Below are positions 19,311-29,185 of a DNA stretch of 64,000 nt, piece by piece. The notes under the pieces were generated by a model. That model was not told where the DNA came from, searched no databases, and worked only from the letters and a program-made list of their open reading frames with translations. Positions within the stretch are counted from its first letter, which is position 1; the number at the start of each line of letters is the position of its first letter. This DNA is from Rufibacter hautae (GTDB lineage Bacteria > Bacteroidota > Bacteroidia > Cytophagales > Hymenobacteraceae). A program made the position numbers and the translations under genes. The stretch spans positions 868,001-932,000 of the forward strand of contig NZ_VKKY01000002.1 in assembly GCF_008271695.1 (NCBI RefSeq). The letters run 5' to 3'.

Positions 19311-21461
19311 ATGTCATATAACGCTATAAATAAAACCATCCGCATGGCCAATGGCCGTGACATAACTATTGAGACTGGTAAGCTTGCCAAACAGGCCGAC
19401 GGTTCTGTTGTGGTAAGATGCGGAAACGCGATGCTGCTGGCGACAGTGGTGTCTAACGTGGGTGCCCGTGAAGGAGTAGACTTCCTTCCCCTTTCTGTGG
19501 ACTACCAGGAGAAATTCGCTTCTTCCGGTAAAATCCCCGGCGGTTTCCTGAAAAGAGAAGCCCGTCTTTCTGACTATGAAGTATTGATCAGCCGTCTGGT
19601 AGACCGTATTCTGCGGCCTATGTTCCCAGACGATTACCATTCCGAAACCCAGGTGATCATCAACCTGATCTCTGCCGATGCAGAAGTACTGCCTGATGCC
19701 CTGGCTGCTTTGGCCGCTTCTGCCGCTATCTCGGTTTCTGATATCCCTTTCAACGGACCTATCTCTGAGGTGCGGGTGGCCCGCATTGACGGTCAGTTCC
19801 AGATCAACCCCTTGCTTTCTGACCTGAAGCGTGCCGACATCGACCTGATTGTAGGTGGTTCTGCAGACAGCGTTGCCATGGTGGAAGGTGAGATGAGCGA
19901 GGTGTCTGAAGAAGACATGCTGGAAGCCATCAGAGTTGCCCATGAAGCCATCAGGGTTCAGGTACAGGCGCAGGTGGAGTTGGCGCAAGAGGTGGGTAAC
20001 ACCACCAAGCGCGAGTACAGCCACGAGACCCACGACGAAGAACTGAAGCAATTGATCTTCAAGGCTGCTTACGACCAAGCTTATGCAGTTGCTGCCGCTG
20101 GTAATAACGTGAAAGCCCAGCGTAAAGAAGCTTTCAAAGCCATCAAAGAAGAGTTTGTGGCTTCTCTGCCAGAAGACCATACTTATGATTCAGGCTTAAT
20201 CAGCAAATACTTCCATGATGCTGAGAAAGAAGCGGTACGTGACGCCGTATTGAAGGAGCGTCGTCGTCTGGATGGCCGTTCTTTGGACGAAATTCGTCCT
20301 ATCTGGTCTGAGGTGAATTACCTGCCATCTGCGCACGGTTCTGCCGTGTTCACCCGCGGGGAGACCCAGTCTTTGACCACCGTTACCTTAGGTACCAAAT
20401 TAGATGAGCAGATGATTGATGGGGCCATGTTCTCTGGCTACAACAAATTCATGTTGCACTATAACTTCCCGCCGTTCTCTACCGGTGAGGCCAAACCAAT
20501 GCGTGGTACTGGCCGTCGCGAGGTAGGTCACGGTAACCTGGCCATGCGTTCTTTGAAGAAAGTATTGCCAGCTGAAGACGAGAACCCGTACACCATCCGT
20601 ATCGTGTCTGATATCCTGGAATCTAACGGTTCTTCTTCTATGGCTACCGTTTGCGCCGGTACGTTGGCGTTGATGGATGCAGGTATCCAAATTTCGGCCC
20701 CGGTTTCTGGTATTGCCATGGGCTTGATCATGGACGAGGAGTCTGGCAACTTTGCCGTTCTTTCTGATATCTTGGGTGACGAAGATCACCTGGGTGACAT
20801 GGACTTCAAAGTAACCGGTACTGCCAAAGGAATCACCGCTTGCCAGATGGACATCAAAGTGAAAGGTCTTTCCTTTGAAATCTTGGGTCAGGCGTTAGCC
20901 CAAGCCAGAAACGGCCGTCTGCACATCTTGGGCGAGATGAACAAAACCATCGCGCAGCCTAACGCCGACTTCAAACCGCATACGCCGCGTTCTACCAATA
21001 TTATTATTGACAAAGAATTCATCGGTGCTATCATCGGGCCAGGTGGTAAGGTGATCCAGCAGATCCAGCGGGATTCTGGTGCGGTTATTCAGATTGAGGA
21101 GAAAAACGACAAAGGCTACGTGAACGTGTTCGCCACGAACCAGGATGCCATGCAGTTGGCGGTCTCTAAAATCAAAGCCATTGTAGCCGTTCCGGAAGTG
21201 GGCGATACCTACACCGGTAAAGTGAAATCTATCCAGCCGTACGGCGCATTTGTGGAATTCATGCCAGGCAAAGACGGTCTGCTGCACATCTCTGAGGTGA
21301 AGTGGGAGCGTCTGGAAAGCATGGAAGGCGTGTTGGAATTAGGTGAGGAAATCCAGGTGAAACTGGTGGACATTGATCCTAAGACCGGCAAATTCAAACT
21401 TTCTCGCAAAGCTTTGCTGCCAAAGCCTGAGCGCCAGGAGTCAGCTCCCAAAAAAGACTAA
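19311..21461 (+). CDS. pnp: Polyribonucleotide nucleotidyltransferase
   Basis: PNPase: phosphorolytic 3'-5' RNA decay. I use the ATG at 19311 (716 residues); the frame extends upstream to a TTG at 19242, but those 23 residues are hydrophobic and not part of PNPase, whereas [15 protein letters not shown] matches the family start. Domains: RNase PH 1 (about 5-215), all-helical linker, RNase PH 2 (about 320-540) with [15 protein letters not shown] domain (about 555-615, [14 protein letters not shown]) and S1 domain (about 625-695, [15 protein letters not shown]). Confidence 0.97.
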   Translation: MSYNAINKTIRMANGRDITIETGKLAKQADGSVVVRCGNAMLLATVVSNVGAREGVDFLPLSVDYQEKFASSGKIPGGFLKREARLSDYEVLISRLVDRILRPMFPDDYHSETQVIINLISADAEVLPDALAALAASAAISVSDIPFNGPISEVRVARIDGQFQINPLLSDLKRADIDLIVGGSADSVAMVEGEMSEVSEEDMLEAIRVAHEAIRVQVQAQVELAQEVGNTTKREYSHETHDEELKQLIFKAAYDQAYAVAAAGNNVKAQRKEAFKAIKEEFVASLPEDHTYDSGLISKYFHDAEKEAVRDAVLKERRRLDGRSLDEIRPIWSEVNYLPSAHGSAVFTRGETQSLTTVTLGTKLDEQMIDGAMFSGYNKFMLHYNFPPFSTGEAKPMRGTGRREVGHGNLAMRSLKKVLPAEDENPYTIRIVSDILESNGSSSMATVCAGTLALMDAGIQISAPVSGIAMGLIMDEESGNFAVLSDILGDEDHLGDMDFKVTGTAKGITACQMDIKVKGLSFEILGQALAQARNGRLHILGEMNKTIAQPNADFKPHTPRSTNIIIDKEFIGAIIGPGGKVIQQIQRDSGAVIQIEEKNDKGYVNVFATNQDAMQLAVSKIKAIVAVPEVGDTYTGKVKSIQPYGAFVEFMPGKDGLLHISEVKWERLESMEGVLELGEEIQVKLVDIDPKTGKFKLSRKALLPKPERQESAPKKD

Positions 21462-21519
21462 GCACTAGCATCTTACAACCTGGTTCTGCACGTTCAAAAA
21501 TTGGACATGAAGGGCCGGG

Positions 21520-21553
21520 TTTTAGGGCTCATTTATTTAAATCGGCTTTAAAA
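21520..21553. repeat. Hairpin-family repeat (copy 4)
   Basis: TTTTAGGGCTCATTTA / TTAAATCGGCTTTAAAA, 58 bases after pnp and 110 before rpoD. Confidence 0.65.
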
Positions 21554-21662
21554 TAGGAATGTTAGCAGGTGTTTTGGATTTAAGAGAACTTTTGGAGCGG
21601 GGGAGAGTGTTATCCCAGCAGCCAACCAATACAGAGATTTACACAGATAGAAATACACTCCA

Positions 21663-22526
21663 ATGAGACAGCTGAAAATAAGCAAGCAGATTACCAACCG
21701 CGAAAGCCAATCCCTAGACAAATACCTGCAGGAGATTGGAAAGGTGGACTTGCTCACCCCAGACGAGGAGGTAACGCTTGCCCAGCGCATCAGAGAAGGC
21801 GACCAGTTCGCCCTCGAAAAATTAACCAAAGCCAACCTACGCTTCGTGGTGTCGGTGGCAAAGCAATACCAGAACCAGGGGCTTTCCCTGGGTGACTTGA
21901 TCAACGAAGGGAACCTAGGCTTGATCAAAGCTGCAAAGCGTTTTGACGAAACCCGTGGTTTCAAATTCATCTCCTACGCCGTTTGGTGGATCCGTCAGTC
22001 TATTCTGCAGGCTTTGGCCGAGCAGTCAAGAATTGTGCGTCTTCCTTTGAACCGTGTTGGTTCTTTGAACAAAATCTCCAAATCTTTCTCAGAACTGGAG
22101 CAGAAGTTTGAGCGTGAGCCGTCTCCGGAAGAAATTGCCGAAGTACTGGAACTGACGACCGCTGAGGTAGTGGATACCCTAAAGATCTCCGGCCGCCACG
22201 TATCCGTAGATGCACCTTTCGTGCAAGGTGAGGAAAACCGTTTATTGGACGTTTTGGAAAACGAAGACGAAGAGTCACCGGATACCGGCCTGATGAACGA
22301 CTCCCTGCGGAAAGAAGTGCAGCGCGCTCTTTCTACCCTGACCAAACGGGAGGCCGATGTGATCACGCTTTACTTCGGGTTGAACGGAGAGCACTCTCTT
22401 ACCCTGGAGGAAATCGGGGAGAAATTCAACCTGACCCGTGAGCGCGTGCGCCAGATTAAGGAGAAAGCCATCCGCCGTTTACGCCATACTTCCCGCAGCA
22501 AGGCCCTGAAGCCTTACCTGGGATAG
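21663..22526 (+). CDS. rpoD: Primary sigma factor
   Basis: Housekeeping sigma-70 of 287 residues, typical of Bacteroidota: region 1.1 and the non-conserved insert are absent. Region 1.2/2 (LDKYLQEIG, then [20 protein letters not shown] and [13 protein letters not shown]), region 3, and region 4 ([24 protein letters not shown]) are all present. It is the factor that reads the TTG/TAnnTTTG promoters listed here. Single gene with a terminator behind it. Confidence 0.96.
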   Translation: MRQLKISKQITNRESQSLDKYLQEIGKVDLLTPDEEVTLAQRIREGDQFALEKLTKANLRFVVSVAKQYQNQGLSLGDLINEGNLGLIKAAKRFDETRGFKFISYAVWWIRQSILQALAEQSRIVRLPLNRVGSLNKISKSFSELEQKFEREPSPEEIAEVLELTTAEVVDTLKISGRHVSVDAPFVQGEENRLLDVLENEDEESPDTGLMNDSLRKEVQRALSTLTKREADVITLYFGLNGEHSLTLEEIGEKFNLTRERVRQIKEKAIRRLRHTSRSKALKPYLG

Positions 22527-22546
22527 TTTTTACAGAAACATTTCCA

Positions 22547-22577
22547 AAGCCTTGGTTCTCACCGGACCAAGGCTTTT
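22547..22577 (+). terminator. Intrinsic terminator after rpoD
   Basis: AAAGCCTTGGT / ACCAAGGCTTT stem, 8-base loop, T run. Confidence 0.93.
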
Positions 22578-22607
22578 TGCTTTTAAAAATTCCAGGGCTC
22601 CAGCATT

Positions 22608-22650
22608 GCTGTTTCAAGCATGTTTTACAAAAAGCACTCCTAAAACGAGC
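22608..22650. repeat. Hairpin-family repeat (copy 5, degraded)
   Basis: GCTGTTTCAAGCATGTTTTA opposite a weaker right arm ending TAAAACGAGC. Partial pairing only. The rest of the 307-base rpoD-trxB spacer (22578-22884) shows no gene. Confidence 0.4.
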
Positions 22651-22884
22651 GAGTTAAACCTTGAAGTGGGAGTATGGTCTAAAGAATGTTTTAAGCGGTG
22701 AGAATTGTTCTTGCATACAATTTGTTCTATTCTAAAGACCCTAAGGGTTGATGCAAGGTGGTTTATGCTTGATAATAAACTATTTAGGCCTGATTAATAT
22801 TATTAGGACCCTAGAGGGAACCAGCTCATCTGCCGGTGTCTTTAAAATAATTCGTAATATTGCACTCCCAAATTATTACCCGAT

Positions 22885-23829
22885 ATGGAAAACGAAAAGG
22901 AGCGCGTAAAGTGTTTGATCATAGGTTCTGGCCCTGCCGGATATACCGCCGCCATTTACGCCTCACGAGCCGGTCTTAAGCCGGTTATGTACCAGGGCTT
23001 ACAACCTGGAGGTCAGTTGACCATTACCAACGACGTAGAAAATTACCCAGGTTACCCAGAAGGCATCAACGGCCCGCAGATGATGGAAGATTTCCGTAAG
23101 CAGGCTGCCCGTTTTGGGGCCGATATCCGCTATGGCATTGCTACTTCCGTAGATTTCTCCGGTAAGCCGCACAAAGTAACCATTGATGACCAGAAAGAGA
23201 TAGAAACTGATACCGTGATCATCGCTACCGGCGCCTCAGCCAAATGGTTGGGTCTGGAGTCTGAATCCAGATTGAATGGCAGCGGCGTTTCTGCTTGTGC
23301 GGTTTGCGACGGATTCTTTTACCGTGGCCAGGAAGTAGCCATTGTAGGAGCTGGAGATACCGCTTGCGAGGAGGCCCATTACCTTTCTAACCTCTGCTCC
23401 AAGGTGTACATGATTGTGCGCCGCGATGAGATGAAGGCCTCTACCATCATGCAGAACCGCGTGAAACACACACCTAATATTGAGATCATCTGGAACAGCG
23501 TCACCGAGGAGATACTTGGCGAGCACGCGGTAGAAGGCGCCCGTCTAAAGAATACGGTGACCGGAGAAACAACCGACCTGAAAGTGAGCGGTTTCTTTGT
23601 GGCCATCGGGCATGATCCTAACTCTAAGATCTTCCAACCTTTTCTGGAGCATGATGAGAGTGGCTATCTGAAGACCATCCCAGGAACCTCCAAGACCAAT
23701 GTTGACGGGGTGTTTGCCTGCGGCGATGTGCAGGATAACGTGTACCGCCAAGCGGTAACCGCCGCTGGTACCGGATGTATGGCTGCGCTGGATGCCGAGC
23801 GATATCTGGCCTCGCTGGAGGAGTACTAA
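22885..23829 (+). CDS. trxB: Thioredoxin reductase
   Basis: FAD/NADPH enzyme that reduces thioredoxin, 314 residues. FAD-binding GSGPAG at 14-19, redox-active CAVC with Cys138 and Cys141, NADPH motif GAGDTACEEA (the usual TrxB pattern), and FACGDVQD near the end. Cytoplasmic. Two hairpins follow before the peptidase gene. Confidence 0.96.
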   Translation: MENEKERVKCLIIGSGPAGYTAAIYASRAGLKPVMYQGLQPGGQLTITNDVENYPGYPEGINGPQMMEDFRKQAARFGADIRYGIATSVDFSGKPHKVTIDDQKEIETDTVIIATGASAKWLGLESESRLNGSGVSACAVCDGFFYRGQEVAIVGAGDTACEEAHYLSNLCSKVYMIVRRDEMKASTIMQNRVKHTPNIEIIWNSVTEEILGEHAVEGARLKNTVTGETTDLKVSGFFVAIGHDPNSKIFQPFLEHDESGYLKTIPGTSKTNVDGVFACGDVQDNVYRQAVTAAGTGCMAALDAERYLASLEEY

Positions 23830-23837
23830 ATAGAGGA

Positions 23838-23884
23838 GAACAAGCCACTATGCGTTGCAAAAGCAATAAAATAGGGGCTTGTTC
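23838..23884 (+). terminator. Hairpin downstream of trxB
   Basis: GAACAAGCC / GGCTTGTTC with a 29-base A-rich loop, followed by AGTTTT. A weak terminator is likely. Confidence 0.5.
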
Positions 23885-23894
23885 AGTTTTAAAG

Positions 23895-23920
23895 CCGAAC
23901 CTGGGAAAATTCAGGTTCGG
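23895..23920. promoter_or_regulatory. Hairpin before the M23 peptidase gene
   Basis: Perfect 9-bp stem CCGAACCTG / CAGGTTCGG with an 8-base loop, ending 17 bases before the ATG and lacking a T run, so it is more likely a 5' leader structure than a terminator. Confidence 0.4.
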
Positions 23921-23936
23921 TGATTAATTCGATTGA

Positions 23937-24986
23937 ATGTTTCTAAGAAAGCTACTTTTACTTCTGTTGCTGGCAGGCTTTGTCCTTACGGGGCATGTGG
24001 CCGAGGCGCAGAGGAAAAGAACCAATAAAGACCTATTCAGAAGGAAGTCTCCCAGGATAAAACCGGTGAAGCCCGAAAGCCAGGTGGAGGTGAAGCAGGA
24101 GACGTCGCAGGACAAGGACAAACCTAACCGGTCTGAATTCAACCCGGTCAAAAAGCTCTCCATTGTAAGCGAGGATACCAGTTCTCTGAACCTAGGGGAG
24201 CAAAGTATTGTGGAGATTTCTGAGCAGATCCAGATGGATGATAGTGCCTGGGTGAAGATTGCCGCCTACTATGCCATTTGGGATACCCACAACCTGAATC
24301 CTTACCGCAAAGACGGGAGGCAGATCCAGGATACCATTGCGCTTACGCTGTATGACAAGAAGCACCCGTACAAGATGCCGCTGGTGAAGACCCCAGTGAC
24401 ATCTGATTTCGGCTTCAGAGGTTACCGGTGGCATTATGGGACAGACTTGGACTTGGACACGGGTGACTCAGTGAAGACGGCCTTTGACGGAGTAATCCGG
24501 ATCTCTAAATGGGATGGCGGCGGCTATGGAAATTACCTGGTGGTCCGGCACGTGAACGGTCTGGAGACGGTATATGGTCACTTGAGCAAGCCCCTTGCCA
24601 AAGTGGGGCAGTACGTGAAAGCAGGAGAGTTGATAGGCTGGGGCGGAAGCACCGGACGCAGTTCAGGACCGCACCTTCACTATGAAGTGCGCTATGAAGG
24701 AAACCCCATTGACCCAGAGGAGATTTATGACTTCCCGGAGTACTTGTTGAAAGGCGAGAACTTCAAGGTTACCTCGGCGCTCTTCAACTATTACAACCGG
24801 GCAAAAAAGAAATCATCTTCGGGAGCCAGCCGGGCCAGAAAAGTAGTGTACCATAAGGTGAGAAGCGGCGAGGTGCTGGGGACCATTGCTCGGAAGTACG
24901 GCGTTTCTGTTTCGCAGATTACGCGTCTCAACCACATCTCCGCCAGAACAACCCTGCGGCCCGGCCGAAATCTCCGCATCAAATAA
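23937..24986 (+). CDS. M23 metallopeptidase with LysM domain
   Basis: Exported cell-wall hydrolase of 349 residues: signal peptide (about 1-23, VAEAQ), a basic low-complexity stretch, then a LytM/M23 domain (about 145-265) with zinc ligands His166 and Asp170 (HYGTD) and the HLH motif (His246, His248). A LysM peptidoglycan-binding domain (about 303-349) closes the protein. All metal ligands are present, so it should be an active endopeptidase rather than a NlpD-type activator. bshB1 follows after 8 bases. Confidence 0.9.
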   Translation: MFLRKLLLLLLLAGFVLTGHVAEAQRKRTNKDLFRRKSPRIKPVKPESQVEVKQETSQDKDKPNRSEFNPVKKLSIVSEDTSSLNLGEQSIVEISEQIQMDDSAWVKIAAYYAIWDTHNLNPYRKDGRQIQDTIALTLYDKKHPYKMPLVKTPVTSDFGFRGYRWHYGTDLDLDTGDSVKTAFDGVIRISKWDGGGYGNYLVVRHVNGLETVYGHLSKPLAKVGQYVKAGELIGWGGSTGRSSGPHLHYEVRYEGNPIDPEEIYDFPEYLLKGENFKVTSALFNYYNRAKKKSSSGASRARKVVYHKVRSGEVLGTIARKYGVSVSQITRLNHISARTTLRPGRNLRIK

Positions 24987-24994
24987 CACAGAAC

Positions 24995-25723
24995 ATGAAG
25001 CTTGACTTACTGGCCTTTGCCTCTCACCCAGATGACGCCGAACTCGGCTGTGTTGGAACCCTGCTGGCCCACAAAGCCCAAGGCAAGAAAGTAGGCGTGG
25101 TGGACCTTACCCGTGGAGAACTGGGCACCAGAGGAACCCCCGAAAGCCGGGCACAGGAAGCCGCTGACTCCGCCAGGATTTTGGATTTGGATGCCCGTGA
25201 GAACCTGGGTCTGGCCGATGGTTTTTTTAAGAACGATGAGGAACACCAGCGGAAAGTAATTCAAGCCGTCAGGAAATATCAGCCAGAGATCGTGCTCATG
25301 AACGCCATTCATGACCGCCACCCAGACCACGGCCGGGGAAGCCAGTTGGTGTCTGAGGCATGTTTCTACTCTGGTCTACGGCAGATTAAAACCCAGGATG
25401 AAAATGGCCAGGACCAGCAGCCTTGGCGGCCTAAGGTGGTCTACCATTACATCCAGGACCGGTTCATCTCTCCAGATCTGGTGGTAGATATTACGCCGTA
25501 TTGGGAGAAGAAAGTAGAGGCCATCCGAGCTTTCAAGACGCAGTTCTTTACACAGGATAGCCCTAACAGTGACGAGCCTGCCACCTATATCTCCTCCCCA
25601 GAGTTCCTGCGGTTCATTGAGGCCCGCGCGATGGAGTTAGGACATGCTATCGGCACTACCTACGGCGAGGGCTTTACCCGGGAGCGATTTATAGGGGTAA
25701 AGAACCTTTTTGATCTGATATAA
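24995..25723 (+). CDS. bshB1: Bacillithiol biosynthesis deacetylase BshB1
   Basis: Zinc-dependent deacetylase of 242 residues that converts N-acetylglucosaminyl-malate to glucosaminyl-malate in bacillithiol synthesis. The LmbE-family motif SHPDDAE gives zinc ligands His11 and Asp14; HPDH (109-112) gives the third ligand. Length and the GELGTRGT segment fit BshB1 rather than MshB. Bacillithiol is known in Bacteroidota. Confidence 0.9.
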   Translation: MKLDLLAFASHPDDAELGCVGTLLAHKAQGKKVGVVDLTRGELGTRGTPESRAQEAADSARILDLDARENLGLADGFFKNDEEHQRKVIQAVRKYQPEIVLMNAIHDRHPDHGRGSQLVSEACFYSGLRQIKTQDENGQDQQPWRPKVVYHYIQDRFISPDLVVDITPYWEKKVEAIRAFKTQFFTQDSPNSDEPATYISSPEFLRFIEARAMELGHAIGTTYGEGFTRERFIGVKNLFDLI

Positions 25724-25760
25724 CCTTCATAATTCGACTTCTAACTAAGAACTCGGTTGT

Positions 25761-25819
25761 AACACGAAATCCGTTTTGAGCTCAGTTTGAAAAAACAGGC
25801 TCAAAACGGATTTCGTGTT
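25761..25819. terminator. Hairpin-family repeat acting as terminator (copy 6)
   Basis: Perfect 21-bp outer stem (25761-25781 / 25799-25819) beginning AACACGAAATCCG, loop with the family core CAGTTTG/AAAACAG, then TTTTT. It lies between convergent bshB1 and accC. Confidence 0.85.
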
Positions 25820-25837
25820 TTTACAAGTGCATAAAGG

Positions 25838-25890
25838 AAATCCCCTGTTTAAAGGCCTATTTTTTAAAAAGGCCTTTAAACAGGGGATTT
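25838..25890. terminator. Hairpin-family repeat acting as terminator (copy 7)
   Basis: Perfect 20-bp stem (25838-25857 / 25871-25890) containing CCCCTGTTTAAAGGCC, with A/T runs on both sides; probably the accC terminator and bidirectional. The second such hairpin in this 185-base spacer. Confidence 0.85.
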
Positions 25891-25908
25891 TAAAATCCTT
25901 GCAATTAG

Positions 25909-27417
25909 CTATTTCAACCGGTTCTTTCTCCATTCTGACATGGTACCAAAAGGGGCGTTTGTAGTTGCAGCGGAGGTGGAAGCTTTTTTGGTTTGGCCGG
26001 AGAACAGCGCTGCCAGTACGGCTGCTATTTCGGCTTCTTCCTGAGAAGGTGCTGGTTTCAGCACTGATGGATCCTGGAAGTAGCGCTCAATGAACTTGGT
26101 ATCGAAGTTACCGGACCGAAAAGCCTCATGTTCCATCACAAATCGCCCGAAGGGCAGGGTGGTTTCAATGCCGGTGATCTGGTACTCGTCAATGGCCCTG
26201 ATCATCTTCTCAATGGCTTCTTGCCGGTCTTTCCCAAAGGTGACCAGTTTGGCGATCATCGGGTCATAGTAAATAGGAATCTCCATGCCTTCCTCAAAAC
26301 CATCATCTACCCGTACCCCTAAGCCTTGGGGGCGTTTGTAGGTGGTGAGGGTTCCAATATCCGGTAGGAAGTTGTTAGCGGGGTCCTCGGCGTAAACGCG
26401 TAGTTCCAGGGCGTGGCCTGTAATAGTAAGGTCTTCCTGAGAGAATGGGAGAGGCGTGCCTTGCGCAATTCTGATTTGCTCTTTCACCAGGTCTAAACCG
26501 GTGATCTGTTCTGTTACTGGGTGCTCCACCTGCAGACGGGTGTTCATTTCCAGGAAGAAGAAGTTCATGTTCTCGTCTAGCAGAAATTCCACGGTACCAG
26601 CGCCCACGTAATCACAGGCTTTGGCCACATCTACCGCGCAACGGCCCATAGCGGCGCGCAGCTCAGGCGTGAGTACCGCAGACGGCGCCTCCTCAATGAC
26701 TTTCTGATGGCGGCGCTGAATGGAACATTCCCGCTCAAACAAGTGCACAATGTTGCCGTGCGTGTCCCCCAAAACCTGGATCTCAATGTGGCGCGGTGAC
26801 CCGATGTACTTCTCAATGAATACAGCCCCGTTCCCGAAAGCAGAGGTGGCTTCACTTACCGCCAGTTGCATTTGCTGTTCAAAGTCAGAGACCTGCTCTA
26901 CTACGCGCATCCCTTTCCCGCCGCCGCCGGCACTGGCTTTGATCAGGATAGGGAACCCGATGTTGGTGGCGATTACCTTGGCCTCCTCAATATCAGTGAT
27001 GGCGTACTCGGTGCCGGGCACCATAGGGATGTTGTACTTTGCCACAGCGGCTTTGGCGGCCAGCTTGCTCCCCATGAGTTCAATGGCCTCGGGGGAGGGC
27101 CCGATGAAGGTGATACCGGCCTCTTGCACCTGCTGCGCAAACGTGGCATTTTCAGAAAGGAAGCCGTAACCCGGGTGAATCGCATCCACCCCCAAACGCT
27201 TACATACGTCCAAGATCACATCGGCGCGCAGATAAGAAGCGCTGGAGGCGGGCGGACCCACGCAAACGGCCTCATCGGCGAAGCGCACGTGCAGGGCCTG
27301 GCGGTCGGCCTCGGAATAAATGGCCACGGTCTTAATGCCCATCTCGCGGGCAGAGCGCATCACTCTAAGGGCTATTTCTCCGCGGTTGGCCACCAGCAGC
27401 TTTTCAATTTTCTTCAT
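25909..27417 (-). CDS. accC: Biotin carboxylase (acetyl-CoA carboxylase subunit)
   Basis: Carboxylates biotin on the carrier protein using ATP and bicarbonate, 502 residues. N-terminal domain from KLLVANRGEIALRVMRSA, ATP-grasp with KASAGGGGKGMR, and the catalytic region EMNTRLQVEHPVTE. It is about 50 residues longer than E. coli AccC; the Ala/Ser/Thr-rich tail looks like a flexible extension. No carrier or carboxyltransferase gene is adjacent, so it could instead serve a propionyl-CoA carboxylase; AccC is the default call. Confidence 0.88.
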   Translation of the reverse strand: MKKIEKLLVANRGEIALRVMRSAREMGIKTVAIYSEADRQALHVRFADEAVCVGPPASSASYLRADVILDVCKRLGVDAIHPGYGFLSENATFAQQVQEAGITFIGPSPEAIELMGSKLAAKAAVAKYNIPMVPGTEYAITDIEEAKVIATNIGFPILIKASAGGGGKGMRVVEQVSDFEQQMQLAVSEATSAFGNGAVFIEKYIGSPRHIEIQVLGDTHGNIVHLFERECSIQRRHQKVIEEAPSAVLTPELRAAMGRCAVDVAKACDYVGAGTVEFLLDENMNFFFLEMNTRLQVEHPVTEQITGLDLVKEQIRIAQGTPLPFSQEDLTITGHALELRVYAEDPANNFLPDIGTLTTYKRPQGLGVRVDDGFEEGMEIPIYYDPMIAKLVTFGKDRQEAIEKMIRAIDEYQITGIETTLPFGRFVMEHEAFRSGNFDTKFIERYFQDPSVLKPAPSQEEAEIAAVLAALFSGQTKKASTSAATTNAPFGTMSEWRKNRLK

Positions 27418-27465
27418 GTAGGCAAGTTCGGTTCGGTTCGTTCTTCAAAGAAAGTTGATTCCGGG

Positions 27466-27473
27466 CAAAGTTA
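27466..27473 (-). promoter_or_regulatory. -7 box of accC
   Basis: TAACTTTG on the minus strand, 48 bases before the accC start. No clear TTG at the -33 distance. Confidence 0.5.
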
Positions 27474-27508
27474 AAAGGCGTTTTTGCACCCGCATTCTGG
27501 CACTGACT

Positions 27509-27538
27509 TTGTAATTGATTACATTCAATGTAAATTTG
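27509..27538 (+). promoter_or_regulatory. Promoter of the alpha-oxoamine synthase gene
   Basis: TTG (27509-27511), 19 bases, TAAATTTG (27531-27538). It lies downstream of the TTG at 27484 and so rules out that upstream start. Confidence 0.8.
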
Positions 27539-27621
27539 CCTACCTTTTAGGTTTATACTTATTGATTTTAGAAGGAAGTTTCACGGCCTTCACATCATTA
27601 ACCGCCATAACATTATCTAAA

Positions 27622-28860
27622 GTGGATCTATTTGAAAAGTTATTAGCCAACCGCGGACCGCTTGGCAGCCATTCTCACTATGCGCACGGATATTTTACGT
27701 TCCCTAAACTGGAGGGCGAAATTGCCCCGCGCATGACCTTTAGGGGAAAACAGGTGCTTACCTGGAGCTTGAACAACTATCTGGGCCTGGCTAACCACCC
27801 GGAAGTGCGCAAAGCCGATGCCGATGCCGCCGCTGAGTTTGGAATGGCTTTACCAATGGGTGCCCGCATCATGTCTGGTAACTCCAATAACCACGAGCGC
27901 CTGGAAAGCGAACTGGCCGAGTTTGTGCAGAAGGAAGATGCTTTCCTGCTGAACTTCGGGTACCAGGGGGTAGTGTCCATTATTGATGCTTTGGTGGACC
28001 GCCACGATGTGATTGTATACGATGCAGAGTCACACGCCTGTATCATTGACGGGGTGCGTCTGCACCAGGGCAAGCGTTTTGTGTACCAGCACAACAACAT
28101 TGAGAGCTTGGAGAAGCAACTGCAGCGTGCCACTCGCCTTACAAATGAAACCGGCGGCGGTATCCTGGTGATCACCGAAGGGGTGTTTGGCATGAGCGGT
28201 AACCTGGGCAAACTGCAGGAGATTGTGGCCCTCAAAGAGAAATACAGCTTCCGGTTGTTTATTGACGATGCCCACGGTTTTGGAACGATGGGTAAAACCG
28301 GTGCCGGTACCGGCGAGTTCTTAGGCGTGCAGGATGGCATTGACGTGTACTTCTCTACGTTTGCCAAATCCATGGCCAGCATTGGCGCGTTTGTGGCCAG
28401 CAATGAGCAGGTAATTGAATATCTCCGCTATAACATGCGCTCTCAGACGTACGCCAAATCCCTGCCGATGACCCTGGTAGTGGGTGCCCTGAAGCGCCTG
28501 GAGCTGCTTCGTACAAAACCAGAACTGAAAGACAGCCTTTGGACGGTGGTAAACGCCCTGCAGTCTGGCTTACGGGAAAAAGGCTTCAATATCGGGACCA
28601 CGGAGTCACCAGTAACCCCTGTATTGCTCAACGGACAAATTCCTGACGCTACTGCCCTTACCCTTGACTTACGGGAGAATTACAATATTTTCTGTTCTAT
28701 TGTGGTATATCCGGTAGTGCCTAAGGACGTAATCATGCTGCGTCTTATCCCTACGGCCGCCCACACCCTGGAAGATGTGGCAGAAACCATTTCTGCTTTC
28801 GAAGCCATTTCGGCAAAGCTGGACAAAGGACTTTACACAAAAACGTCTGTTCCCGCCTAG
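27622..28860 (+). CDS. Alpha-oxoamine synthase (serine palmitoyltransferase-like)
   Basis: PLP enzyme of 412 residues that joins an amino acid and an acyl thioester with loss of CO2. I chose the GTG at 27622: translation then starts MDLFEKLLANRG, and a promoter sits inside the longer frame. Features: NNYLGLANHPEV, GARIMSGNS, FIDDAHGFG with the PLP-ring Asp, and Lys249 (STFAKSMAS) as the Schiff-base lysine. The family includes serine palmitoyltransferase, KBL, AONS and the cysteate acyltransferase of sulfonolipid synthesis. No biotin or threonine genes are nearby, so a sphingolipid or sulfonolipid role is my inference. Confidence 0.82.
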   Translation: MDLFEKLLANRGPLGSHSHYAHGYFTFPKLEGEIAPRMTFRGKQVLTWSLNNYLGLANHPEVRKADADAAAEFGMALPMGARIMSGNSNNHERLESELAEFVQKEDAFLLNFGYQGVVSIIDALVDRHDVIVYDAESHACIIDGVRLHQGKRFVYQHNNIESLEKQLQRATRLTNETGGGILVITEGVFGMSGNLGKLQEIVALKEKYSFRLFIDDAHGFGTMGKTGAGTGEFLGVQDGIDVYFSTFAKSMASIGAFVASNEQVIEYLRYNMRSQTYAKSLPMTLVVGALKRLELLRTKPELKDSLWTVVNALQSGLREKGFNIGTTESPVTPVLLNGQIPDATALTLDLRENYNIFCSIVVYPVVPKDVIMLRLIPTAAHTLEDVAETISAFEAISAKLDKGLYTKTSVPA

Positions 28861-28900
28861 AAAACGGCTTTTTAAGAAATTAATACAAATGCTTATTTTT

Positions 28901-28930
28901 TTGCACCTTATTTTAAAATTCCTATATTAG
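28901..28930 (+). promoter_or_regulatory. Promoter of the histone H1-like gene
   Basis: TTG (28901-28903), 19 bases, TATATTAG (28923-28930; one mismatch to TAnnTTTG). Confidence 0.6.
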
Positions 28931-28970
28931 AGCCATTAAACAACATGTTAAACCATTTAAACAAGCTCTA

Positions 28971-29159
28971 ATGAACAATTTTTCCAAACTTAAGGATCTG
29001 GTTCTTTCCCTGGAAGGCGATTTTGAGAAATTCTATGACAAAAAGAACTCAGCCGCCGGTACCCGTGTAAGAAAAGGTATGCAAGATCTTAAAAACATGG
29101 CTCAAGACATCCGTAAGGAAGTTCAGGACATGAAAAACAGCGAAGGCGCTGAAAAATAA
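28971..29159 (+). CDS. Histone H1-like (Hc1-type) protein
   Basis: Small 62-residue protein rich in Lys, Arg and Asp/Glu, predicted to be one long helix (KLKDLVLSLEGDFEKFYDKK, TRVRKGMQDLK). It resembles short proteins annotated 'histone H1' in Bacteroidota, thought to associate with the nucleoid; that role rests on annotation more than experiment. It is monocistronic with its own promoter and terminator, which suggests strong expression. Confidence 0.75.
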   Translation: MNNFSKLKDLVLSLEGDFEKFYDKKNSAAGTRVRKGMQDLKNMAQDIRKEVQDMKNSEGAEK

Positions 29160-29185
29160 TAAGTCGCTCTTTTATAAGATATTAT

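Noticed and set aside
19314..20180. 288-codon minus-strand frame inside pnp
   Set aside because: Antisense shadow of PNPase; no promoter or family similarity.
26720..27474. Plus-strand frames of 149 and 202 codons opposite accC
   Set aside because: Antisense shadows of a well-supported gene caused by its codon bias.
27484..27621. 46-codon N-terminal extension of the oxoamine synthase from a TTG
   Set aside because: A consensus promoter lies inside it and the residues do not fit the family.
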